From: Entomortierella parvispora
Lineage: Eukaryota > Mortierellomycota > Mortierellomycetes > Mortierellales > Mortierellaceae
Direction of reading: 5' to 3'
Assembly (NCBI GenBank): GCA_963573315.1
Contig: OY752153.1
Coordinates: forward strand, 496,001-560,000
DNA: 64,000 nt
Shown here piece after piece: positions 1-9,377 of this stretch (position 1 is its first letter; each line of letters begins with the position of its first letter). Made by a program: the position numbers and the translations under genes. The notes below the pieces were generated by a model, which was not told the DNA's origin, made no database searches, and saw nothing but the letters and a program-made list of their open reading frames with translations.

Positions 1-144
1 CACGACCAATCTTTTGGAGTCTTTGTGTCTGCCACCACCACCACCTAACAATAACAACGGTTCGGATGAGGAAGATGTGTTAAGCGGGAGAGACAGGAGC
101 AAAGGATATAGAGTGGTATTGCTTTCCAAGATAGGCATACTTAC

Positions 145-441
145 ATTCCATCCCTCGAGGTTGCAGAGGATCTCCATTGCGTCCGTTGGCTCGTTGACGG
201 TAGTTACAACGATCCAGTTTTTACCGAGGATCTTTTTCTTTTCATTGATTCCGGTGCCTGTGACCACACAGTGCTCTGGGGGGGGAATGATGGGGTCTGT
301 ATCGAAATGGAACCAGTAGTTGATGATAAAAAGGGAAGTGGCAAAGACAAGTGCGAGTAGGAAGAACAATATTCGCCTGGCACCTTGGGTATGATTAAGA
401 GCGCTGTATTGCACATCGCCATAGCTGAACTTTGCAACCAT
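145..441 (-). CDS. STELLO/DUF288-like type II membrane protein, first exon (partial)
   Basis: The visible exon encodes 99 residues from an ATG at 441 to a consensus donor (GTAAGT) just below 145; the rest lies beyond the left edge. After about 27 residues there is a strongly hydrophobic stretch (about residues 26-46, ILFFLLALVFATSLFIINYW) with a short basic cytosolic side, fitting a signal anchor. The luminal part begins with KNWIVVTTVNEPTDAM and NLEGWN. This resembles the start of DUF288/STELLO-type proteins, where a W-IVVTT-N-PT segment precedes a GW-VVV-D segment. Plant STELLO proteins are Golgi proteins that help cellulose synthase assembly; fungal homologues are uncharacterised. The family call rests on this short match only. 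Other Golgi glycosyltransferase-like proteins remain possible. Confidence 0.6.
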
Positions 442-1663
442 AGAAGTGTGGTTTGTTTGCTGTTTTAAAGGAGGAGGGAATATAATGGGGAGAGAGAGAG
501 AGACAGAGGAGAAAGAAGGAGAGAGACAGAAAGTAATACGAAGGTGCTAGCAAAATGTCAAGGAAGTTGGTACATAAGCATGTAATGGACATCGATCCCG
601 CGCCCTCGCCGGCTCTGTTTGATCCCACGCCCTCTCTGACTCTGTTTGAACTACCGACACCCAAATCTCTCTTGGGGGATTCCTGGATTGGTCACAAAAA
701 ATTATTTTTGTTTGAAGGATACCAGGGAACTCCACGTAGTGTGCACTCCACTCATGTCTGAGCTGCATGTACTGTCACTGTGGTCAGGATTGTGGTCACA
801 TTCGGCTGACCTCTGTGCTGCCCTCATTCAAAAAATATATGACTGCGATTTAATGTGATTTGGAAGGTCAGAATACTGTCACTGTACAGTAGACTTGCAC
901 TGATGCACAAAGCCCATGTGAACTTTAAAATACACAACTTCGGTCATGAGAGAGGTCCTGTAAGAGGATGAAGGGAGTGCCACTGTGTTGTCCGCCTCTC
1001 TTGTACGAAAAAGCCCATGTAATTTTAAACGGGGTTTCAATTCAAAATCCTAAGTTTTTTTAAGGATATTCTTCTTACATGGGTGTGGCACGCATTTCCA
1101 AAATCTCTAAAAAAATTTCTGAAGATATAAGGGATTTTGGTGGTTTTTGAACAGAAACCTCTGATATTTGAATTGAAATCCCTTTTAAAATTACACGGGC
1201 TTTCGCGTAGTGGACCTATTTATTCAAAAAATGTTCGACACAGATGATCACAACTATGAATCTGGCTCGAGTTTATTTCTGACGATTGAGCGCAAGGAAA
1301 GCTTGAATCCTTATATTTTTGAATTGATTTTGTGCGACTGACTGGGGAAACCAATCTAGAGGACCAATCCTCTAAACTGGACGTGGACTGTACGTGAGCA
1401 ACTGAGTCTGAATAGCCCTTGGTCCATCAAAGCCAGAAGGAATCAAAAGCGCGAGCCACCTCCAAAATCCTGGTCCATGCTCCAGCAACAAGGTTATAGC
1501 CATCGTGTTGTCCATGACGCAGTATCCGCATTGTCGAGGAGACCTAGCCGCCTATCTATGACCTTTCCCGAGTGGACTCTACTGGCGGCCGACTTGGAGA
1601 TTAGGATGATGATTGAGTCATGAATGCCCAAGAGGCGTTTGCCACTAATCCTGGACTGATCAC
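442..1663. other. Intergenic region with MITE-like repeat
   Basis: I see no convincing gene here. Small ORFs at 547-858 have no recognisable domain and overlap on both strands. The stretch holds purine-rich (AG)n sequence near 493-533, two similar degenerate phrases near 598-650 (CGCCCTCGCCGGCTCTGTTTGA and CGCCCTCTCTGACTCTGTTTGA type), and the inverted repeat listed separately. Confidence 0.5.
1005..1208. repeat. MITE-like element with about 44-bp imperfect inverted arms
   Basis: The left arm at 1005-1048 (starts ACGAAAAAGCCCATGTAATT) is an imperfect inverted copy of the right arm at 1164-1208 (reverse complement starts ACGCGAAAGCCCGTGTAATT). Both continue through TTTAAA-GGG-TTTCAATTCAAA. 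The 115-bp centre also has partial self-complementarity (CCAAAATCTC near 1097 against GGGATTTTGG near 1131). A degenerate third piece (AAAGCCCATGTGAACTTTAAAA) lies near 909-930. The size and shape fit a non-autonomous DNA transposon or folded repeat. No protein is encoded, and I could not define a target-site duplication. Confidence 0.6.
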
Positions 1664-2551
1664 GTGCTGGGATGTTTCACTTTTCCGTTTCTGCCATGCA
1701 CCATGCACATGCTTCTTACGGACCACCATCCACAAACCGTCGTCAGAATGTCCAATGCCTCAGAGATGCTCCAAAATTCCGCCGCTAATACGTTGATCGA
1801 CTCTAAAGGCCGATGTAAAAGTGACGAGTTAAAACCCCCAGTATCCCTCGACAAGCATTTTCCAATCGAGGTCTGGCATCATATTTGCAGCTACCTCTAC
1901 CCTTCCCAGCTATCTCGACTCTCCAGAGCCAGTAAAACCCTGGATACTATCGTCGGCTCTCACCCAATGTGGTCCAAACTGTTTTCTTTGACTTTTGGAC
2001 CCAACAAAAGACTTCGACTTCTTGTCACCCGATCAGAATCTGAATCCTATTTGCTTTACTTGTGTGCCTCCAGCCTTCATATCTGCGAGAATTGCCGGGG
2101 TTTAACGTCTTACAATCGCGTCGTGCAGTCAGAGCTGCCACTGCCCACGCTGGTCCCCATGCCTACGCGATCAACCAAAGAAATCGAGTACTTGGGCGAG
2201 AAGCTGAACGTGGACTGGACCATCCGGATGTGCCTTGCATGTCGCAAGTTACAACCAGCGGAGCCCACCCCGCGTAACCTCATAGGTGCAAAAATGTCTG
2301 CACTAGAGCTTCAGAAGCTATATCCTGGATATCGACCCGACCCGGCCACTGCAGTGGATGCCCACAGTTTGCAGATGCAACCCTTCGGCGGTGGCTTCGC
2401 TGTCCCCGTGCAATATTTCGTCAAGGATGCCTTGACACGTATGAGACAGGTCCACGGAGGTGATGTCGGCGTCGCAGCAGCAGGAAAATCTGCAATGCCA
2501 TGGGATGACAAAACAATAGCGAGAATCAGGTGGTATCGATTGCAAGATTAG
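1664..2551 (+). CDS. F-box-like protein with cysteine pairs (F-box/zinc family)
   Basis: Single-exon ORF of 295 residues; a start at 1748 (MSNASEM) would give 267 residues and fits the short acidic leaders of the paralogues better. An F-box-like segment follows (FPIEVWHHICSYLYPSQL, then LSRLSRASKTLDTIVGSHPMW), which would recruit Skp1 in an SCF ubiquitin ligase. Next come two CxxC pairs (CENC and CLAC) that look like a zinc-binding knuckle. The C-terminus ends in a GGDVGVAA motif. The same order (F-box, CxxC, CxxC, GGEVGM/V) occurs in three genes near 58.5-61.3 kb of this window, so this is a dispersed family member. There are no leucine-rich repeats. The substrate is unknown. An AATAAA signal lies 51 bp after the stop. 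Confidence 0.75.
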   Translation: MLGCFTFPFLPCTMHMLLTDHHPQTVVRMSNASEMLQNSAANTLIDSKGRCKSDELKPPVSLDKHFPIEVWHHICSYLYPSQLSRLSRASKTLDTIVGSHPMWSKLFSLTFGPNKRLRLLVTRSESESYLLYLCASSLHICENCRGLTSYNRVVQSELPLPTLVPMPTRSTKEIEYLGEKLNVDWTIRMCLACRKLQPAEPTPRNLIGAKMSALELQKLYPGYRPDPATAVDAHSLQMQPFGGGFAVPVQYFVKDALTRMRQVHGGDVGVAAAGKSAMPWDDKTIARIRWYRLQD

Positions 2552-2652
2552 ATCCAGGATGTGAGGTTTGTAATGCTTTCAACGGCATTCATTGTGTTCC
2601 GAATAAATAGGCCAAGAGGTCATTGTTTTAATTCTGCCATTCAATCTTTTGT

Positions 2653-4856
2653 TCATGAGGACTCGGCTGCTCGAACAAGTTTGTAGTTGCTCTTTCCTGA
2701 TCGCAAAACGCAAACGGCGCCATCGATCCAATCTTGCTCCAGAAGTTTGTACGAGGCATCGGTGACCTTGACGTTGTTGATGTAGAATCCTCCTGCCTTG
2801 ACAAGTTTCTTTGCCTCAGCTACAATATCAAAAAGGGGAACAAAGTGAGTTTTCAAGTTTGGTACAGTGAAGGAGCCAGGTGTGCCTGAACATCACTTTA
2901 CATTTTGAGGAGCAAAGTCCAGATTCCAAGGCGAGGCGATCCACATTCATTTCAGAAACAGATGTTTTGCTGAGCTGAACCATTCTTGAGTCATGCTCAA
3001 AAGCATTCACGAGCTCCTGTCCCTTAACACTATCCAAGGAGGCTCCAAAGAGAACCCGGGTTGCCAACAGCGCTTTTGGGACAGCCTCGACTATTAGGTT
3101 TTTGAAATTACGGATGCAAGAGAAAGATAGGAGAAAGGGATATTAGTAAAGGCGAGACAGAAGTAGACCAAATACGATTAATGATAAGCGATCCCTTACC
3201 CCCATGCACGAGCTCTGTTGTCTCTTTTGCCAAGGCATGCTGGGCATGACGCTTCTCGGGTTCGGCCTATACAAGTGGACGAAGCGAGAATTACCAAATA
3301 TTATTAGTCAAAAGATCGAAGCTGCTCGAAGAGCGTGAGATCCAACAGCCTGTTTACCTCATGCTTAGCCATGATGTCCTGGATTTCGTCCGACGTCAAA
3401 AGGGTAAAGTACTGAAGGTATCTCCCAACATCCGCATCTGGAGTCTTGACAAAGAACTATCCCAGCACAGGAGAAAAACTAGAGTTAAGTCATAGTTCAA
3501 GAAAATGCTGTGTTCAAGTTCCCTCAGAATCCAGCGCTATACCTGATAAAAGTCAAACAAACTTGTCATCTTCTCATCTAGCCAGACTGCGTTTCCTGCG
3601 CTCTTTCCAAACTTTTCTCCTGTAGCAGTCGTCAACAACTGGACCGTCAATCCGTAGGCATGCAGTGGCTGGGATTGTGATGAGTGTCCATCCTTGATGA
3701 TGACCTGCTCCTTGTTGGTTTTCCGCTTCTTGTGAATCAAGTCAATTCCTGCCGTGATGTTTCCCCATTGGTCGCTTCCTCCAAGCTATATCGAAAACAT
3801 GTTATTTTCTCAAACGTTAGTGTAGTCGGATTTTGACCATAGCTGCAATTCACAGTATATGATGAATACCTACCTGAATACGGCAACCATCTTCATGATA
3901 CAAATGCCAAAAGTCGTAAGCCTGGAGCAGTTGGTACGAGAACTCTGTGAAGCTGATCCCCTGTGGACTCTCCAATCTTGACTTTACGCTATCCCTGGCA
4001 ATCATTGTCCCGACACGAGCATAACGTCCAATATCACCGAGGAATTCCAAGGCAGAAAGTTTCCCGAACCAGGTTTTGTTATTGACGACCTTCACTTTGC
4101 CTCCCAGAGGAGAGGAACGTGATGATTCCTCCTGACCTTGGATCACATAGCCACGGTTCTGAGCGTAGGCACGTCCACGTTGAAAGAATCGCTGGAACTG
4201 AGCATCGATCCCAGCCACGTTCTGGGCCAAGGTCTCTGCGGACATGGGCGGTCGCTCTGTACTCTTCCCTGATGGATCGCCGATCGATCCAGTTGCTCCA
4301 CCCACCTAAAAACATAAGTCCAACCAAATGAATCCCACAGTTAGCTTCTCCACGACCTCAAATGGACGAAGGCTCTCCAAGAAGAAACAGAAGTTCTCCG
4401 ATCTCTCTCCATACCAGTCCAATGGTGGTGTGGCCTTTGATGTGGAAGTGAAGAAGGCCGAGCAATGTAACCAAGTTTCCGAGATGTAAACTGCTGGCGG
4501 TTGGGTCGACGCCACAGTAGATCGCCGTTGGTCCCGCTCCGACGTGGTCCACAAGATCAGGACTAGCATAAATAGCATGAGGTTAGAAAACGGGTTCATG
4601 ATCAGGATAGCGAAACGCTTCCTCACTGCAAAGCAGCAAGGCCCTTTGAGAAGAACAGATACATGGTTGCACGCTTGTCGTACCTGGTCATAGCTGCGAC
4701 CAGTCCTCGTTGTTGCAATTCCAGAACGGGATTGTTATTCAGCTTTTGTTGCTGGCTGGGCAATGTGGAGGCCCAGCGCATGGAGAGTGCATGACTGCGA
4801 CGTGGAGTGAATGAGAGGGAGGTGCAGGACCTGGCGATGCCAGTCAGAGGACGCAT
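2653..4856 (-). CDS. MSY1: Mitochondrial tyrosyl-tRNA synthetase
   Basis: Class I aminoacyl-tRNA synthetase charging mitochondrial tRNA-Tyr. I read eight exons: 4856-4684, 4562-4415, 4305-3874, 3785-3543, 3456-3358, 3266-3200, 3090-2902 and 2819-2653. They total 1518 nt (505 residues) with canonical splice sites. The first 30 or so residues are Arg/Ser-rich and lack acids, as in a mitochondrial presequence. The HIGH-type signature is HLGN (residues 84-87), the KMSKS-type signature is KFGKS (309-313), and GGSDQWGNI is the family-typical tyrosine-pocket segment. The C-terminus holds an S4-like RNA-binding segment ([19 protein letters not shown]). Length is normal for fungal and animal mitochondrial TyrRS. 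The divergent upstream side faces the duplicated-exon region at 4.9-5.7 kb. Confidence 0.95.
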
Positions 4857-5174
4857 GGTCGAGTGTGGGGAATGAGGAGGGTTAGTCAGTAAGGTAAGAA
4901 GGTTTTTGCTTCCGGCTCCCGCACGCCACGCGCCGGGGAAGGCGAGAGGGGAGGGGTGTCCGAAGTAACGCCACTATTTTCAACCAGCACAAGCCACCGC
5001 GAAAAATCGCAGTCTAAAAGCGCGTGTTTTGATTTTCTTTTTTTTCCTTCTTTTCTTTCTCTCCTCAACCAACACCTTCTCCCACTCCCTCGTCTACAAG
5101 GTAACCAATTGTGCCATGTTCTTTGTCGCCTCCCTTCCTCCTTCTTTCTCGAAGATACCCTTTTTTTGTTTACC

Positions 5175-5247
5175 TGATGAAACAAATTTTACAGACCTGT
5201 TCCGAGAGACTCGTGCGGATAACCACTTATTGCCTTTTTTCTGACAC
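5175..5247 (+). repeat. 73-bp direct repeat, copy 1
   Basis: This segment recurs at 5470-5542 with only two substitutions. It contains a splice-acceptor-like sequence (AAATTTTACAG) followed by ACCTGTTCCGAGAGACTCGT, so an intron end and exon start appear to have been duplicated 295 bp apart. Confidence 0.9.
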
Positions 5248-5469
5248 TCAAAAAAAAACTCTTTTGAGAGGGAGCTTTCTCATACACCCTTCGATCAATT
5301 GCGTCCTTGACAATTGCTAACGATTGTTTTCATTTGTCTTACAGTCGTTATAGAGTTGTTACCACTACATAACAACAAGCTCGTATCCGGTTTATTCAAA
5401 AGGTAAACTCCCACCAACCATCTCTTCCCTTTTCTCCTTTGTTGCTCGTGTTTGGTTTGCGTTTTCAAA

Positions 5470-5542
5470 TGATGAAGCAAATTTTACAGACCTGTTCCGA
5501 GAGACTCGTGCGGACAACCACTTATTGCCTTTTTTCTGACAC
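5470..5542 (+). repeat. 73-bp direct repeat, copy 2
   Basis: Near-identical to 5175-5247; the differences are GAAAC versus GAAGC near the start and CGGATAACC versus CGGACAACC. Each copy is preceded by an intron-like interval with a GTAA donor (5101 and 5403). Confidence 0.9.
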
Positions 5543-5831
5543 CAAATCCAACCAAACTCGCCAAATGAAGAAAACATGTGTACTCGACACCTTTTTTTCC
5601 TTTTGTTTTTGACGTGTTTCTAACGATCGATGTTTATCTTCTGAATCGTGTAGGTAAAGTACTAGTTGATGATGCAAGCCATATTCAAAAGTGAAAATGA
5701 AAATAAAAAAAAAAAAGATTCCTTCGTACATCTCCATTCCATGCACATGTTGCCGATGGCACACGGGTTGAATCGTCATGTTCAGATCTAGATTCGGCAA
5801 GATCATTTTTTTTAGTGCTTTTTTATTTTTG

Positions 5832-8147
5832 TTACCCTTGATGAAAACTATATTCCTCTTCACAACAATCCGTCAACTCGAACCCGAAAGCAAGATCCGG
5901 TCTCGATGCCTTGAACCAGTTGCTCAATTCCTTGTCCGTGACCGTATTCGCCTTTTGACGACGAACCACTACCTTCTTCAACACACTGCTGCTCGCCGCC
6001 GCTCCAGTGGCATCCCCGACCGCCATCCAGGCCTTCATATCTGCGACCTTGATCGGGATAGGATAACAGGTCGTAAACACCACCTCTTCCAATCCACCCA
6101 ATCCCGCCAGAGCCTCGTACTCACGTCCGGCCTCGAGCATCAGCCCTTCTTTGATACACAGATGCTTTAGATTTTGGAGTCGCTCCAGAAACCTGAATGC
6201 CTCTTTGCATCGCTTGGGTGGCTCTGACAGGTTTCGCCAAGGCAGACGTGCGAATCGAACCACCAGTCGTTCCAGTCCAATGCAGGCCCAGCGTTTCCGC
6301 TCCGTTCCTTGGTTCTCATTCAGAGGCACCTGAGACGGGGAGGACTCAATCGTTCCACTGGGAGCAATCAAAGGCGAAGAAGCAGCGGTAGTAGTGGTGG
6401 TGGCGGTGGTGATCATGGAAGTAAAGTCCTGCTGGTTGTTCATCTGATCTACATAGAGTGTTGTGTTGTAGGCGTAAAACTCTTTGAGATGAGGCGTCCA
6501 GCAGAGATAGTCGTGGAGGGCCTGACTGACTTTTTCAGTGGAGCATACATTCATGATACACAGACTTGTCAGGAACCTGGCCGGTGCAAGACGACTTGTC
6601 ATCGCCAATGCCAAGGAGCTGGGCCAAGAGGGAGAAGAAGAAGAAGGGGACGACCACATCGATGAACTGGCGCCATTCGACATTGCCTGAATCTGAATCG
6701 CCTTGATAGCGTCCATGGTGACCTTTGTACAGTCCCACGCAGGTATCCCAATCGAGTTCAGTTGAGGGAACTCACATAAAGTCTCTCGGATTGAATCCAG
6801 ATGGAACCCTCCCTGCTGTTGTCCAACATGCATCCGTTCAAGTTTAGGCCAAGATCTTGCCAGAGAGCAGACGATACTCAATTGCTCAGTATTAACAGTG
6901 TTGGAGGTCATGGTGCTGTTCGGCGAGGCTACTTCGATCGCTGTCCCTACGAGCGCGGGTTGTTGCTGAAGTGAAAGTGGTCGCTGTTTCCACAGTGCTC
7001 CTGGTGTACACAAGGATTGAAATTCTGTCACATTTGGACACCGATCTGCGATCTGCTGAAGCTCCTGGCGACTGATTTTCAAATACTGGATCTTGAGGGA
7101 TCGCAGCTTTCCATGAATCTGCTGACTGCTGCTGCACCCTTTCGCGGAGAGGTTGCCTGGATCGTCAATATCAACAGCAAGTCGACTGTCGATAAAATGG
7201 CCATGAGAGTGAATTATGAGCTCTTCTAGCTGCAAAGCAGAGTCCAAGATCAAGTGGATATCAACGGCCGAGTTGACCAAAGGGTGAATCTCTAGTCGAG
7301 TCAAAGTGGGTATCTTGAAGGCAATAAATGTAGGGGGTTGCACTCTGTCTGCCCCCTGTCTGCTGTCGTTTGCTTCTGTTGTACTTGTTGCAATTGGGAC
7401 CGACACAATCGAGGAGAGAAGATCAAAGTGTCCTTTCAGCATCAATTGGCGAAGCTGGTTCGCTCGAACGGGTATAGTGCGATCTTGCAGGAAAGGGTCC
7501 AATCCCATGTTATTTTGGTGTTGGATGTCGAATGTGGTGAGGTGAGGATTGCGTGGACAAAGGTCAGCTCTCTTTTCTGACAAGACACCATCCTCGAGCG
7601 CATGCACCAGGCCCACTTGTTCTGACGGCCGCGAGGACAGATCGGCAGCCTTGCCCGAGACCAACAACCTCAACAAGGAGGATGAATCGATGTTGCTAGT
7701 CCGCCCTTGTGAATGGAACATGCAATCCAAAGACCGGATACGGTACGCGTTTTCAAACAGCAAGGACTCTCTCGAACGAGTAGTTTCTGGATCCCCTTTA
7801 GGATGAGATTCGCCTTGCTCAGTCGCCATCGTGTTGTCCCAATGGACTCTGCGCCAGACTAGAGCCTGGCCCGTTCTGTACCACTGACGCGAGACTAGGA
7901 GCGAAGCCAAGAGCCAGGGTCTCGGCAGCTGTTCTTGAATGAGAAAGACGATTTCTGGTATCCGCAGAGCTTTGACAGTCCAGGGCATGGAGGCAGAGAT
8001 GGGCTCTGCAAAGTTTCGTATCCGCTTGGTTGTGGGGGAGAAGGAGGAGGGTTCACCTGGTCGTGTCCAGGACGGCGCGTCGGGGTCGTGGGCCACAGAA
8101 ACCTTTTTCTGTGACGGCTCTTCGCAGCAGTTTCGTATAGAGTCCAT
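5832..8147 (-). CDS. F-box/LRR-like protein
   Basis: Single-exon ORF of 771 residues. After a disordered leader of about 50 residues, an F-box-like segment begins near residue 60: ALRIPEIVFLIQEQLPRPWL, then LLASLLVSRQWYRTGQALVW. This matches the P-E-I...V-R-W-W pattern of the large F-box family in Mortierella-type genomes. The rest is irregular leucine-rich sequence (for example LRSLKIQYLKISRQELQQIA, then CPNVTEF) broken by Ser- and Thr-rich insertions, including a poly-Thr/Ala run near residues 595-610. It is probably a substrate receptor of an SCF ubiquitin ligase; the target is unknown. The ATG at 8147 is the first in frame and is followed immediately by the conserved-looking reading frame. 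Confidence 0.8.
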   Translation of the reverse strand: MDSIRNCCEEPSQKKVSVAHDPDAPSWTRPGEPSSFSPTTKRIRNFAEPISASMPWTVKALRIPEIVFLIQEQLPRPWLLASLLVSRQWYRTGQALVWRRVHWDNTMATEQGESHPKGDPETTRSRESLLFENAYRIRSLDCMFHSQGRTSNIDSSSLLRLLVSGKAADLSSRPSEQVGLVHALEDGVLSEKRADLCPRNPHLTTFDIQHQNNMGLDPFLQDRTIPVRANQLRQLMLKGHFDLLSSIVSVPIATSTTEANDSRQGADRVQPPTFIAFKIPTLTRLEIHPLVNSAVDIHLILDSALQLEELIIHSHGHFIDSRLAVDIDDPGNLSAKGCSSSQQIHGKLRSLKIQYLKISRQELQQIADRCPNVTEFQSLCTPGALWKQRPLSLQQQPALVGTAIEVASPNSTMTSNTVNTEQLSIVCSLARSWPKLERMHVGQQQGGFHLDSIRETLCEFPQLNSIGIPAWDCTKVTMDAIKAIQIQAMSNGASSSMWSSPSSSSPSWPSSLALAMTSRLAPARFLTSLCIMNVCSTEKVSQALHDYLCWTPHLKEFYAYNTTLYVDQMNNQQDFTSMITTATTTTTAASSPLIAPSGTIESSPSQVPLNENQGTERKRWACIGLERLVVRFARLPWRNLSEPPKRCKEAFRFLERLQNLKHLCIKEGLMLEAGREYEALAGLGGLEEVVFTTCYPIPIKVADMKAWMAVGDATGAAASSSVLKKVVVRRQKANTVTDKELSNWFKASRPDLAFGFELTDCCEEEYSFHQG

Positions 8148-9377
8148 GGGCGGGTGCTATGAGAGGAGATGGGGGAGCAGAGAAGGATGGGGCGTAATGA
8201 GGGATGGCAGGATGCAGTAATGTGAGGGGTTGAGAGGAAGGAGGAGGACGCTGGAGGAAAAAGTGGGAAAGAGACGACAAGAGTGAAAGGAGACCGCTCG
8301 CCTGCTGGGCGGTCTGCCCTGCTCCTTTTGATGTTTGTCTTCGTCCCAGCCAACCACAGACGGACGCACTCTCGCACCATCCACCCAGCCTCTTGCATCC
8401 ACAGAGAGCATTCGGTAATCGAGATTATCAGCGCACAAGCACGCGAAAGACATCTCTTCGGTCCTGGGTGTGTGGGATTGGACAGACAGCTTGCTCTGGA
8501 CAGGAAGCTGTGCACGCCCTTTCTTTTTCATATTGTTGCCCCACCCCCCTCCCCTTCCTTCTTCATCCATTGCGCGCTTTTTTTCTGGTCCCTTCTTCTC
8601 TGTTCCTCCTCGTTCATGCAGGCCTCATTTTTTTCTGTTCTCGCTTACCATTTTTCCCCCATGGCGTGCCAAAGCCCCAGTTCCACAGTGCCGTAGATTA
8701 GACTTGATCATTAAAAAACAACGCGTTTCTCTTTTTTCTTTTTCTTTTTTTTCTTTCCCTCTTTACTTCTGGTGTGTCCCCGTGTAAACTCCTTCATTTC
8801 AGCAATTCCCTCTCTTCTCTTGCAGAACTCTACATTCCCTTGAGGCATTTTCGCCTACCACCGGCCATGATCGAAGCTTCCAAGATTGGTGACATCTGCG
8901 TCTTTTTTTTTTTTTTCTATATATTTTCTTTTTTGGTCAGTTGAGGAAAGCCCTTTGCTGCGAAAATGAGTGTCACACAACATGATTTTTGTTGTGCGGC
9001 AAAGAACGAGACAGATGTGGTGGTTGAGAATGACACAAGCACATCAACTCTCACGAGAATAATTGCAGTAAAAGATATTTATTGTATTTTGTTGCTTCAT
9101 GGCAATGCTTTTTAACACACAAAAGGTAGTGAGAAAATGATAAAGATGGGGGGGATGCTGGTTTGTTTTTTTTCTTTTATGAAAGAAAAAAGAGGAAGAG
9201 GGGGCGAACGGCAAGGCATTACAAAACACGCAATAATGGGAGCGAGCGAAAAGTGAACAGGAGGTGAAATGCAGAGAAAATGATAAAGGAGGAAGAAAGA
9301 GTTGACAAACAATGAACAGAGAAAGAAAAAGAAAGAGGTATGCAAAAGGTAGAAGGAGAAATGGTTGGTTTCTCCCT
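8148..9377. other. Intergenic: F-box 5' flank and NOG1 3' flank
   Basis: No gene is supported. The overlapping ORFs on both strands lack domains and are driven by C/T-rich sequence. The left part is the likely promoter of the F-box gene; the right part (about 9060-9377) is the likely 3' UTR of NOG1. A T-run of about 14 sits near 8904-8918. Confidence 0.6.

Larger units (their letters stand above)
4857..5831 (+). other. Non-coding interval, possible spliced plus-strand transcript
   Basis: No long ORF is supported. The plus strand has an ordered set of splice-like signals: a donor at 5101 (ACAAG|GTAACC), an acceptor ending at 5194 (TTTTACAG), a donor at 5403 (CAAAAG|GTAAAC), an acceptor ending at 5489 (TTTTACAG) and a donor-like GTAAAG near 5655. 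The two acceptors lie inside a duplicated 73-bp segment. The region begins with a CT-rich tract beside the start of the tyrosyl-tRNA synthetase gene, so a bidirectional promoter driving a non-coding RNA, or the leader of an unseen gene, is plausible but unproven. Confidence 0.35.
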
